Shown in pieces: positions 55,858 through 64,000 of a DNA stretch of 64,000 nucleotides. Both the position numbers and the translations under genes were made by a program. This DNA comes from Planctomycetaceae bacterium (GTDB lineage: Bacteria > Planctomycetota > Planctomycetia > Planctomycetales > Planctomycetaceae), in the NCBI GenBank assembly GCA_024742875.1, contig JANSXP010000030.1, forward strand, positions 1-64,000. The letters are read 5' to 3'. Every line of letters begins with the position of its first letter. Within the stretch, counting starts at the first letter, position 1. Under the pieces are notes generated by a model that ran no database searches, was not told the origin of the DNA, and saw only the letters and a program-made list of their open reading frames with translations.

Positions 55858-57423
55858 TCATCGCACTTCCGTGTTATGTTCAATGAGGCGACGCAGTGTA
55901 CAGGGGAAGTCTGGCCGCAGCCTTCCGGTTCGCGATGAGTAAAGGCGTGACGATGACGCTTCTTCCTCTGTCACCACTCCGTCACCGTCCGTGTCCATCC
56001 GGAAGAATGACACAGCAGGCATGAGTGTTGCCGAGGAAACCTCCAGTTCCATATCGTGAAGCGAAAGTCGTCCCATCGCTTCAGTCAGGATATCGTCCGG
56101 TATCGTAATCGTTACCGGCTTATCCAGCGGCGTCCGCTCGAAGGCAAGTGTCTCATTCCGCAGGAAGCCCGAGCGTGTATAGCTGCGAACAGGTCCCCGA
56201 GTTAGCTGATTGAGCGCTCGGCGGAAAAAGGGGGCTGGGGCAAGTAGAGGGGCGGCCGTAGCGAAGTACTCGAGGTCTTTGGTTGGGGGACTGGTGGCAA
56301 GTTCGGCAGCTTCCAAAAAAGCGAACGAACTGACCTGAAAATCGTCGGTGCGAATGGCGATGTTGCCCTCCTGAAGATCTGTCCCGGAGTACACCGTGGC
56401 TACCGACGGCTCTGATGCCGGTGCCTGCCTCGCAGAGCTTGACAGGGCCTCGTCCATGTAGATGTCTCCTTCGCAGTATTGCAGGCTCTGGCCTGGCCGC
56501 GCCAGCACCACAACTCGGCGATGACTGCTCCACGAACGATCTGAGATCTGCGATGCTCTCCCTTCGCTCACCACGAAGGCAAGAACGATGTCTTTGCGGT
56601 CTGCAAAGAAGGCGGGCCACTGGACGTTAAGAGCGACGGGCTTCTTTTCTGGTGGTTCACCTGGGCAGATGACCGTCTCGAGGTGATCCATGCCGGGATA
56701 GACGTCGAGGCTGCCTCGACGCTGAGACTGCCATGGGCTGGTGATCGTGAACTGCACGGTGCCTGGTCGGACCAGCCCAAAATCGATTTCTCCGTTTTCG
56801 TCAGACTCGCGGTCCATCCGGGCATCAGTGGTTTCTGTGTGCAACTTGCCTTCAATTTCCACAGTGAAGCCAACAGCAGGGGCACCCCCGGACTCGTGCG
56901 ATTCCAGCTTGAATTTGAGGGGATTCCAAACTGCAGATCGTGAAGCCTCCTGCGGTTGCTGCGCCATCATCGTCAAACGTTCGATGACGAGCTGATTCTG
57001 TTTCTGGCTTTCCGCGAGCAGTTCACGGTTGGCGGCTTCAGAATTTGCAATGAGTTCTCGGGTGGCGTCTGCGGAATCGCGAAAATCGTGAGCCAGGCCG
57101 CGGACCATCCAGACAGCGCCGAGGCAGGCGGCCAGTGCCGCGATGGATGTGGCGAGAGTTACATTTCGAATCATCAGTCTGCTCCTCATTTCTGTAAACC
57201 AGAGCCGGCGAACAGTTGCCGCGGGATCTCCAAACTTCTCAATGACTCGCTGCTGTGCGTCGGTTTCGTCGCCGTTCGACAGCAGTTCCTTCTGCAGACT
57301 CTGCAGCAAATGATCCTGCACTTCGTCAATGATGTTGGCACGCAGGGACCCAGGTTCATCCGGGTCACGATGTGGCAACTGCGCAGCCAGCTGGTCACTG
57401 GAGAAAGACTCAGGTAAGTCCAT
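55858..57423 (-). CDS. HAAS-domain membrane protein with EF-hand-like loop
   Basis: A 521-residue protein. Residues 5-75 resemble the HAAS/permease-prefix domain (N-I-I-D-E-V-Q-D-H-L, then R-V-I-E-K-F-G-D-P-A-A). A transmembrane helix lies at about 85-110, a short coiled coil at 115-150. Then a large beta-rich part follows, and near residue 480 an EF-hand-like loop D-T-D-G-D-G-V-V-T-E-E-E. It begins 14 bases inside the padR gene, so the two are translated together. HAAS proteins usually accompany PadR regulators; the target is unknown. Confidence 0.78.
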   Translation of the reverse strand: MDLPESFSSDQLAAQLPHRDPDEPGSLRANIIDEVQDHLLQSLQKELLSNGDETDAQQRVIEKFGDPAATVRRLWFTEMRSRLMIRNVTLATSIAALAACLGAVWMVRGLAHDFRDSADATRELIANSEAANRELLAESQKQNQLVIERLTMMAQQPQEASRSAVWNPLKFKLESHESGGAPAVGFTVEIEGKLHTETTDARMDRESDENGEIDFGLVRPGTVQFTITSPWQSQRRGSLDVYPGMDHLETVICPGEPPEKKPVALNVQWPAFFADRKDIVLAFVVSEGRASQISDRSWSSHRRVVVLARPGQSLQYCEGDIYMDEALSSSARQAPASEPSVATVYSGTDLQEGNIAIRTDDFQVSSFAFLEAAELATSPPTKDLEYFATAAPLLAPAPFFRRALNQLTRGPVRSYTRSGFLRNETLAFERTPLDKPVTITIPDDILTEAMGRLSLHDMELEVSSATLMPAVSFFRMDTDGDGVVTEEEASSSRLYSSRTGRLRPDFPCTLRRLIEHNTEVR

Positions 57424-57742
57424 AGTTCTCTCCCAGCACGCGTCCCACTGCCTGAGAGAATTCGAGCCAGTCCTGCTTTCGTGCCTGCAGAGTTTTTTTT
57501 CCGGCGGGAGTCAGCCGATAGTATTTCCGCCGGCGTCCATCGACCTCACGCCACTCGGACGTCAGCAGCTTGCTGCGTTCCAGGCGATGCAGTGCCGGAT
57601 AGAGACTGCCTTCCTTCAGCTCCAGTTTGCCCTCGGAACGCTGCAGCACGGCCTGGGTGACGGCGTAGCCGTACGTGGGACCGTCAACGGCGACCTCCAG
57701 AATCATCATGTCGACAGTGCCCGAAATTAGCTTTTGATCCAT
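57410..57742 (-). CDS. PadR family transcriptional regulator
   Basis: A 110-residue winged-helix regulator of the short PadR type. L-I-S-G-T-V-D-M-M-I-L-E near residue 4, G-P-T-Y-G-Y-A-V-T-Q near residue 21, then E-G-S-L-Y-P-A-L-H-R-L-E and the wing Y-Y-R-L-T-P-A-G-K-K. ATG 57742 follows AAGGGGG. Its 3' end overlaps the HAAS gene by 14 bases. A palindrome overlapping the likely -10 just upstream suggests self-repression. Confidence 0.93.
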   Translation of the reverse strand: MDQKLISGTVDMMILEVAVDGPTYGYAVTQAVLQRSEGKLELKEGSLYPALHRLERSKLLTSEWREVDGRRRKYYRLTPAGKKTLQARKQDWLEFSQAVGRVLGENYGLT

Positions 57743-57765
57743 CGCATCCCCCTTTACATCGACAG

Positions 57766-57777
57766 TCTATGCATAGA
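57766..57777. promoter_or_regulatory. Likely PadR operator
   Basis: TCTATGCATAGA is a perfect 12-base palindrome, 23 bases upstream of the padR ATG and overlapping its proposed -10. Confidence 0.5.
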
Positions 57778-57802
57778 TAGCCAATGTGTTGTGTGATTGC
57801 AA
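57774..57802 (-). promoter_or_regulatory. Likely padR promoter
   Basis: On the minus strand, TTGCAA (57802-57797) and TATCTA (57779-57774) are 17 bases apart. Both fit sigma-70 boxes moderately. The palindrome at 57766-57777 covers the -10. Confidence 0.4.
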
Positions 57803-57961
57803 GGGTGAGCCGACCTTCACAGCAGTTTCCAGGAGTGATTCTTCAGGCAAATCGGCGTGAACTGTCGTGCGGACGAAGATCCCGTGTACGAGGTGAGTGT
57901 TTTGCCGGGTGGGAACGCGGCTGGTTATGCTGCATGCGTGGTAAAATGAATACACAGAACG

Positions 57962-58150
57962 TCAGTTGGAGTATTGACGGCGGGCTTCATTGATTTCCGG
58001 AACGGGAACGGTGTCCATGTGGTTGATGGTCCGAATCGGAGCAAGCCTTGGACGTCTGGCGAAGCCCTTTTGGGGCGTGTCCACGGTGAGGAAATCCCAG
58101 TGATGCGGTTGATCGGGTGACTGTTTGTAGAGGCAGGCATCCGTCTTGAA
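57962..58150 (-). pseudogene. 62-codon remnant of a lost gene
   Basis: An open stretch ends at TGA (57964-57962) and is cut off upstream by TAG (58153-58151), with no good start. Its translation looks like a real C-terminus (D-Q-P-H-H-W-D-F-L-T-V-D-T-P, later M-D-T-V-P-V-P-E-I-N-E-A-R-R), unlike the neighbouring frames. The family was not recognised. Confidence 0.4.
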
Positions 58151-58362
58151 CTAGTAAGGCCCAACTTCTAATTGGAATTGCATGTTCCGACTGGGAGCTC
58201 AGAATCGGCAGCAAAAGGCACGGTGCCTTCTTTGACCCTGTCACAACGCAAATTCGTGGAATCCTAAAAAGGACGTTTCCGCAGTTCGCTTCAGGACATA
58301 GCCAGTCAATGTGGAAGGCTGGCGTCATCTCAAGCCTAAACGAAGCCGCCGAGCCAAGCGGT

Positions 58363-58453
58363 GGCATAACAAAATGATGCAGCGGAGTTGTGGTCCGCCC
58401 GCAATCTGAAATCCACGTCAACGGCCACAACCCGCTGGTCATCGTTGTTAGCC
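58363..58453 (+). mobile_element. Integron attC-like recombination site
   Basis: A 91-base imperfect inverted repeat. The left arm starts GGCATAAC-AA, the right arm ends TT-GTTAGCC, giving the outer R-box pair with GTTAGCC close to GTTRRRY. An unpaired spacer follows, then a paired block CAGCGG with GTTGTGG, interrupted on the left by one extra A, as in the extrahelical base of attC L-boxes. A variable middle of about 31 bases separates the arms. No integrase or second attC was found. Confidence 0.65.
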
Positions 58454-58458
58454 AGCAG

Positions 58459-58479
58459 GGGCATCATCTATCGATGCCC
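58459..58479 (+). terminator. Hairpin just after the attC-like site
   Basis: GGGCATC and GATGCCC pair perfectly over a seven-base loop, followed by TTAAAAATC. The T-tract is weak, so termination is only possible. Confidence 0.3.
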
Positions 58480-59235
58480 TTAAAAATCGTTGTCACGACG
58501 CTCGGATGCGTCATCGTTGCGCACTCTTCTATTTCTCGCTAGACGAACCAATTGGAGACGGCCCCATGAACACTGGCGTCAAGCTGCTCGGCAAACTCGA
58601 TGCAAAATCGCGAGCAATCGCCGTCATCGAACCAACCACTCTGCGCAAGGCTGTCTGTTACTCGTGACGGCGATCGGCCTGTCCTCCCATCGCTCGAAGA
58701 GATAAGGCAGTGCCGCTGAAATGCCTCCCGTTGGTTGAGTGGTTCCAAGGTCGTTACGGCGCCCCTCATTCAGCTCCGCTTTAGGCGCACTCTGAAAGAC
58801 CTGACACTGCTGCAATTCTGCAGAAACAACAATGCAGAGTTTAATGACGATTATGCCCGCCCTTTAGGAACACTTTGCCTTCGGATGCTCATCGCCGTTC
58901 TACGTATGCCCGGATGGAGGGATGAATCTGTGATCGCAATCTACACCCACGCGAGACAACTGCCCACCTGATCTACTCCAAGGCGTTGTATTTCAGGCTG
59001 CGTTCTGGGACGCTGAATGTCAGTATCAGCATCGGGGAACGACCTATGCACGTAATCACTGCCGGAATGATCTCAGCATGTCTACTTCCGGTCATTGCGG
59101 AGAGGACCGAAATCGAGGTCAGTTTTCTTGTTGGGGATGTCGCTTCCGTTCTGAATTCCCCCAAATACTGTGACATAGAATATTCGGACGTAATCTTGCA
59201 GTGGGCGTAACCGGCAGCGTTCTATCCAAAGAGGT

Positions 59236-59271
59236 GGATATTCATATCCGCTCGAACCGGGTCTGGTTCGA
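59236..59271. other. Two adjacent hairpins upstream of the surface protein gene
   Basis: GGATAT-TC-ATATCC (59236-59249) is followed at once by TCGAACC-GGGTCT-GGTTCGA (59252-59271). They lie about 200 bases before the surface protein ATG and 26 bases after a short dubious frame. Confidence 0.55.
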
Positions 59272-59469
59272 ACGCGGGTGGGATGCTCGTTGCTTTTGGT
59301 CCAGTGTTACGGGCAACGCCGAAGGCGCGATGGGAGCCAGGACGTCGACTGACCGGGCTTTGCCATTGGTAGGGCAGCTAGCTTCCGGATTAGTCAGCCC
59401 CGTGATACGATCTTGCCGGCGCTTTGCACCAAGCTTGCAGAATCTTCTCCACCAAACCAGGGGCCAATT

Positions 59470-62400
59470 ATGCTGAGTCGGTTCGTTTCGTTCGTGGAAA
59501 TTTTTTCTCGCTTTCAGAATCGTTCGCAGCAGCGACGCCGCAGAACCAGCTTTGCTGCCCGGGCAGAAGCAACGGAACCGCGTGTAATGCTCACGACTTT
59601 CCTTGTGGATTCACAGGGAAGCGGAGACTTCCTGACCATTCAGGAAGCGGTAAACGCTGCAGGGCTGAACAGCGAGGACGATGTCATTCAGATCGCTCCG
59701 GGCACTTACTTCGAAAACATCACGATTGGTCAGCAGCAGGAAGAGCTTGAACTGATTGGCCTCTCAGGAATAGGCCCCAATGGTGAGTCCGGGGTCATCA
59801 TTGATGCTCAACTCGACGGCAATCATGCGCTGGCCATCACGCCCAATTTCGGTAGTCGAGTGCGTATTGAGAACCTCCTGGTCACGGGAGGGCTTGACGG
59901 AATTCGTGTGGCCGGTGCCGTCGCCCCGAATCCTCATCGTGTTGAAATCCACAACGTGACCTCGGTTGGCAATACCTACAGCGGACTTGCCGGAGTATAC
60001 GCCGGGGACATCAGTGTGACTGACAGTCACTTCTTCGAGAACGGACACAACGGCATCTACCTGTGGCAGAGCCTTTCACTGTCAGCAGACAATGTCGTTT
60101 CCGAGTTCAACATTCGAGACGGGATTTACGCCGGGCAGACCTCGACCATTCAGGTCCAGAATAGTCAGCTCAGCGGCAATGACAGCGAAGGACTGTTCAC
60201 ATCTGATGCCGCACGGGTTCAGGTGACCAACACGACGATTACCGATAACAAGGACAACGGGATCGACGTTCGAAGAGTGGGCTCCGTGACAGTGGCAGAC
60301 AGCGATGTGTTACGCAGCGGACCCCTTCCAGGGTTTGGAAATGTCGCCGGATTCTACTCCGGAGGAAGTTCGTCTGTGACGGTTACTGGTTCCACGTTTC
60401 ATGACAATTCGGCGATGGGAATCGGTATTTTCAACACCCTGGGGGCCGTCACATTCGAGGACTCTTCGGCGAACCGAAACGGCTACGCCGGACTAGTTGT
60501 CGGCAACGCTGGACTGGCGATAGCGGATCAGGCGGGCTCGTCGGCTGTCGTTTTGAATGCCACCACCGAGGGCAATGACTATCGAGGGATGAACTTTGAG
60601 TACGTCGGTAGCACGACGGTTTCGGAATCAACCATTGACGCGAACGGCACAACTCAAACATCCAGTTCCCTGGCTGGGGGTGGGATTCGATTTGTGGGAC
60701 CGGGCAGTCTTAATGTCAGCACTACGTCGATCACCAACAACACCGTTGTTGGCGAAGGCGGTGGTCTATTCGCGTTAGGCGATGCGGACCTTGGACCTGC
60801 GAATGTCACTTTGAATCAAGTTACTGTAGGCGGTAATACGGCCGAAGGCTGGGGAGGAGGCATCAGTCTGAACAACGCCTCTTTGACTGTTGAAAATTCT
60901 ACCATCTCCCGAAACTCCACTCAAAACGCTGGCGGAGGAATCTTCGCCCAGCTGTCGTCCCTTGACCTCGCGAATGTCACAGTTTCCGGCAACCAGGCGG
61001 TTGGGAACGGAGGTGGCTTGAGTACACGAACTGGGAGTAACCGCTTCGGCATCGTTAATTCAACGATCGTCAACAATACGGCGGGTGTGTCCACGACAGC
61101 CGTGAGTGCTCTCGGTGGTGGCATACATGCAGACGGTGGTGCCGTGCTGCTGTTGAATACTCTTGTCGCGGGCAACACGGCAGCGAATTCGAACACGGAC
61201 AGTTACGAGCCTTCCAATCTGTCCAGCCCCCTAAACTCCATTTTTTCACTGGGCAACAACCTTTCCGATGATGCAGCGGACGGAACCATCTTGTCTGCGG
61301 TGGGAGATATCGTTGGGCAGGATCCGTCTTTGGGCCCACTGCAGAACAACGGCGGCTTCACTGAGACTCACGCTCTGCTCGCAGGTAGTCCAGCTCTTGA
61401 TGCCGGAGCCCCGAATGCCGACAACCCGGCTCCCAATCTGATCCCACCGACCCACGATCAGCGAGGTTTCAACCGTGTCGGTCAGCTGGACATCGGAGCC
61501 TTTGAGAACCAGCCTCCGACGGCCGTCGAGGACTTTGCTTCGACGAATGAAGACACGCCCGTTGTGATCGATGTTCTGAGCAATGACATCGAACTGGACG
61601 GTGAAGTACTGACGATTGAACGCATCGTCAACGTAGAAAACGGTGAAGTGACTCAGAACGAAGACGGCACGGTCACTTTCACTCCAGCTGTCGACTTCTT
61701 TGGTGAAGCTTCTTTCTGGTACATCGCAGAGGATTCTGTCGGGAATCAGTCGCGGACGTCAGTTGTGATTGACGTCGTGCCAGTGAACGATGCACCCGTC
61801 ATCTCACCTCAGTCGTTTTCCATTGATGAAAATTCAGCAGCCGGAACTGTCGTAGGAGAAGTAACTGCAACCGACGTCGACAGCACAGAGCTGGTCTTCA
61901 GCATTGAGTCGGGCAACGAACTCGGAGGCTTTTCAATTTCCGATTCCGGGTTGCTGGAAGTTGCAGACTCCTCCGTGCTGGACTTCGAAGAGACATCTGT
62001 TTTCGAGCTGACCGTTGCTGTTACCGACGGTCAGGCCACGTCGACGGCAACTATCACCGTGAACCTGAATGACGTTGACGAAGTGCTGGCGGTGGAAATC
62101 GACATTGACCCGAATGACGCCAGCAACACGATCAATCTCCGGAAGGACAAGCGAGTCGACGTTGTTCTGTTTTCGTCCTTCGAATTCGATGCAACTCTTG
62201 TTGACATCGATTCCCTCCGCTTCGGAGCGACGGGGACCGAAGACAGTCTCAGTCGAAAAGGCCGTCAACAGTCGCCCAGAATTCGATTCGAAGACATCAA
62301 TGGTGACGGGCAACTGGACCTGATCGCAACATTTGACGTCGCGAACACTGGCTTGACCACAGACGATACTGAAGCGATCCTGACCGGTCGACTCCTCGAT

Positions 62401-62475
62401 GGAACAGATTTTATGGCTCGCCAAACTATCGTGGCGACCAACAGTGGTGGAGGACGAGGTAAGGGCCGAAAGTAG
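59470..62475 (+). CDS. Surface protein: beta-helix, cadherin-like repeats
   Basis: A 1001-residue exported adhesin-like protein. Its basic N-terminus (residues 20-40) carries the planctomycete-type E-P-R-V-M-L motif, which probably replaces a normal signal peptide. Residues 45-90 (Q-G-S-G-D-F-L-T-I-Q-E-A-V-N) open a right-handed parallel beta-helix up to about 600. A choice-of-anchor Q-like D-I-G-A-F-E closes it near 675. Tandem cadherin-like domains follow (P-V-V-I-D-V-L-S-N-D near 700; V-N-D-A-P-V-I near 775). The last 120 residues have calcium-type loops (D-I-N-G-D-G-Q-L-D). The end is basic and glycine-rich. ATG 59470 was chosen to place the EPR motif at residue 36. Confidence 0.88.
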   Translation: MLSRFVSFVEIFSRFQNRSQQRRRRTSFAARAEATEPRVMLTTFLVDSQGSGDFLTIQEAVNAAGLNSEDDVIQIAPGTYFENITIGQQQEELELIGLSGIGPNGESGVIIDAQLDGNHALAITPNFGSRVRIENLLVTGGLDGIRVAGAVAPNPHRVEIHNVTSVGNTYSGLAGVYAGDISVTDSHFFENGHNGIYLWQSLSLSADNVVSEFNIRDGIYAGQTSTIQVQNSQLSGNDSEGLFTSDAARVQVTNTTITDNKDNGIDVRRVGSVTVADSDVLRSGPLPGFGNVAGFYSGGSSSVTVTGSTFHDNSAMGIGIFNTLGAVTFEDSSANRNGYAGLVVGNAGLAIADQAGSSAVVLNATTEGNDYRGMNFEYVGSTTVSESTIDANGTTQTSSSLAGGGIRFVGPGSLNVSTTSITNNTVVGEGGGLFALGDADLGPANVTLNQVTVGGNTAEGWGGGISLNNASLTVENSTISRNSTQNAGGGIFAQLSSLDLANVTVSGNQAVGNGGGLSTRTGSNRFGIVNSTIVNNTAGVSTTAVSALGGGIHADGGAVLLLNTLVAGNTAANSNTDSYEPSNLSSPLNSIFSLGNNLSDDAADGTILSAVGDIVGQDPSLGPLQNNGGFTETHALLAGSPALDAGAPNADNPAPNLIPPTHDQRGFNRVGQLDIGAFENQPPTAVEDFASTNEDTPVVIDVLSNDIELDGEVLTIERIVNVENGEVTQNEDGTVTFTPAVDFFGEASFWYIAEDSVGNQSRTSVVIDVVPVNDAPVISPQSFSIDENSAAGTVVGEVTATDVDSTELVFSIESGNELGGFSISDSGLLEVADSSVLDFEETSVFELTVAVTDGQATSTATITVNLNDVDEVLAVEIDIDPNDASNTINLRKDKRVDVVLFSSFEFDATLVDIDSLRFGATGTEDSLSRKGRQQSPRIRFEDINGDGQLDLIATFDVANTGLTTDDTEAILTGRLLDGTDFMARQTIVATNSGGGRGKGRK

Positions 62476-63458
62476 TCGTTATCTGAAAAGGCACAACCTT
62501 GGGTGATATGGTCGCAGATGAAGGCCTGAGGTACCTAAGACAGAATACGGCCCAGATGACATCATCGCCTGACCAAACCTGCGAGCAATGTGTTGAACGT
62601 CGCAGTCGGCTGCAGGTGTTTCGACTCGCTTAAACAATTGGACAAATCATCTCAGGGGCTGCGATCGTTGCGGCTTTTGAAACGACGAAACCGTCCAGTC
62701 GCTGTATCGCGAAGTTACCTCAAATCTGTGTCGAATCAGAATCGGACGTGAAGCCCAGCAACGAACAAAAAGAAGATGCACACACGTATTTCTTGAGCTA
62801 CCGTTAATTTCTATCCCGCGAGGCGGTTGTCAGCCGTCAGAAGCACCGTATTCGAATGAATGCGGTGCTTTATAATTACTGCACCAGTAAGGCCTTGGGG
62901 AAATGAAGGCTCCGTCTAAAGAATAGATCCAGATCGCACAACGCGAAACAGATCGCCTGATCGGCTGCGAAATCAGGCCGCTGGACGCTTTCAGCGTTGT
63001 CAAGAGACGCGTTGCTGTGGAATCAGACGTTGACTGGAGTCTGGTGGAATGCGACCCATCAACGGGGCGACTTTCGCGAGTTGAGCCGGGTGGATTCCTG
63101 TACAGAACGCGTCGACCAGCTTCGATTGGTGAATGACACCTCACCGCGCAACGGCCCACTCTGGAGGTTGCACCGAGTTCCGCCCCCTCCCTGATTGTGT
63201 TGACGTTCTTCTGTTGCCCTGCCGCCACGGTTGCAAAATAGCATCATGGCGATGACGACAAATTGCCATGCCGCGTTGCCCAGAATGTGGCCACCGCAGG
63301 ACACGTTGTTCGTAACCGTTTCATCCGTGTTCCCAATGCCGATATTCCCTTTTTGGAAGGTCAAATTTCACACACATTCTGAATTTCGACATGAGTGAGC
63401 AAGTCTTCATCTGAACAGCGGGCCGGTTAGTCTGTTCCGTTGAAAATCAGCTAAGGGG
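62476..63458. other. Intergenic region of about 1 kb
   Basis: No convincing gene. It contains the terminator at 62841-62876 and, further on, only short arbitrary frames. The promoter of the TadE-like gene should lie in its last part. Confidence 0.5.
62841..62876 (+). terminator. Rho-independent-type terminator
   Basis: AAGCACCG and CGGTGCTT pair perfectly across a 14-base loop and are followed by TATAATTA. It lies 365 bases past the surface protein stop. Confidence 0.55.
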
Positions 63459-63911
63459 ATGACATTGCGAAGGACAACGATCCACAGAACGTCACCCGCA
63501 CGCAAAGGGGCGGCCATGATCGAGATGGCCGTCTGCTTTCCCATCTTCATGCTTATGCTGCTTGGCATTGTCGAGTTTGGCCGGGCTCTCATGGTCTCAC
63601 AACTGCTGACAGGAGCGGCACGTGAGGGCTGTCGAGCTGCCATTCTAGACGGGGCAACCAACAGCGTAGTCGAGGCCGAAGTGATCACGCAGGTGGTCAA
63701 CACCGTCGGCTGCACGGCCGGTGATGTAACGGTAACTATTGTTGTGACAGACATCGCCACCGGTAACGAACTGCCTGACCTGTCATCCGCTGAGCAGCGG
63801 GACCTGATTGAACTGGATATCTCGGTACCGTTCAGCGCGGTCAGCTTTGGGGCAGATCGGTTCTTAAGCGGCAATCAATTGCGGGGTCAATGCGCGATGC
63901 GGCGCGAATAA
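63459..63911 (+). CDS. TadE/TadG-like pilus assembly protein
   Basis: A 150-residue protein with the TadE-type N-terminal segment (R-K-G-A-A-M-I-E-M-A-V, then a hydrophobic stretch F-P-I-F-M-L-M-L-L-G-I-V-E-F-G-R) and an A-A-R-E-G-C-R-A-A motif. The rest is beta-rich and secreted. TadE-like proteins are minor pseudopilins of Tad pili. ATG 63459 is directly after AAGGGG; a TTG at 63465 would have a six-base spacer from the same AAGGGG and may be the true start. A second gene starts 27 bases downstream. Confidence 0.85.
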   Translation: MTLRRTTIHRTSPARKGAAMIEMAVCFPIFMLMLLGIVEFGRALMVSQLLTGAAREGCRAAILDGATNSVVEAEVITQVVNTVGCTAGDVTVTIVVTDIATGNELPDLSSAEQRDLIELDISVPFSAVSFGADRFLSGNQLRGQCAMRRE

Positions 63912-63938
63912 CGCGGAAAACCAAAAACGGAGAACGTG

Positions 63939-64000
63939 ATGATTCGAAGTATGCTGTCAGGCATTCTGGCGCTGTCTGCCTGTATGCCCGCCGCGGTGTC
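63939..64000 (+). CDS. Start of an exported protein, cut by the window edge
   Basis: ATG 63939 follows GGAG with a short spacer. The first 20 residues are a signal-peptide-like M-I-R-S-M-L-S-G-I-L-A-L-S-A-C-M-P-A-A-V. Its position right after the TadE-like gene suggests a Tad pilus component, but the visible part is too short to identify it. Confidence 0.55.
   Translation, partial: MIRSMLSGILALSACMPAAV

Larger units (their letters stand above)
57803..59469. other. Long mostly non-coding region with decayed and mobile-like parts
   Basis: About 1.67 kb without a gene I trust. It holds the remnant at 57962-58150, the attC-like site 58363-58453, a hairpin at 58459-58479, a weak short frame at 59046-59210 (54 codons, hydrophobic start, low confidence), and two adjacent hairpins at 59236-59271. 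Base composition looks less GC-rich than in neighbouring genes. Confidence 0.6.

Noticed and set aside
59252-59275. GGTTCGAA suggesting a tRNA T-arm
   Set aside because: The flanking bases do not form the T-stem, and no acceptor or anticodon stem is present; it is one arm of a hairpin.
59211-59325. Possible second attC site (GGCGTAAC on the left, GTTACGG on the right)
   Set aside because: Only the outer few bases pair; the inner L-box stem does not form, unlike the site at 58363-58453.

Overview
The window is about 64 kb of a planctomycete chromosome (phylum Planctomycetota, probably class Planctomycetia). The assignment is an inference from family content: a DUF1559-type protein, the DUF1592/DUF1552 gene pair, a beta-propeller protein with two c-type heme motifs, a TIGR02996 leucine-rich-repeat protein, a serine/threonine kinase with a DWG motif and TPR tail, a HAAS-domain protein with its own PadR regulator, and a surface protein with an 'EPR' N-terminal motif, a beta-helix and cadherin-like repeats. 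No ribosomal RNA, tRNA, CRISPR array, insertion sequence or phage gene was recognised.

Layout. 1-7 kb: a DUF1559-type protein (cut at the left edge), a secreted sulfatase, and convergently the sulfate-activation pair cysD-cysNC. 7-11 kb: an overlapping gene pair (AbiEii-type nucleotidyltransferase and TIGR02996/LRR protein), divergent from an RlmN-like radical SAM gene that lacks one expected cysteine, then a small membrane protein. 11-21 kb: a glutamine-amidotransferase-like protein, a REP-like repeat pair, an AraC regulator, and a carbohydrate block of GH20 beta-hexosaminidase, sodium/solute symporter and a large secreted putative glycosidase. 21-25 kb: membrane proteins, including an M48 protease and an HGSNAT-like acyltransferase. 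25-33 kb: a PVC-type c-heme/beta-propeller protein divergent from a DUF1592-DUF1552 operon. 33-46 kb: a kinase, a thioredoxin/heme/PDZ fusion, a sortilin-like propeller protein and two secreted esterases. 46-55 kb: folE2 (tetrahydrofolate/queuosine precursor synthesis) and mostly uncharacterised small genes.

54.5-59.5 kb looks like decaying or mobile DNA. It holds a gene broken by a frameshift and a stop codon, a 62-codon gene remnant, several hairpins, and a 91-bp site with the architecture of an integron attC site; no integrase is present. 59.5-64 kb: a 1001-residue surface protein, about 1 kb of non-coding DNA with one good terminator hairpin, and the start of a Tad-type pilus locus.

Functional links. 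Sulfatase plus cysDNC, and hexosaminidase plus symporter plus glycosidase plus AraC, fit a bacterium that degrades sulfated or amino-sugar polysaccharides. The most unusual items are the attC-like site, the RlmN-like enzyme without the conserved resolving cysteine, and the nucleotidyltransferase/LRR pair. All assignments come from reading the sequence alone; no database search was made.
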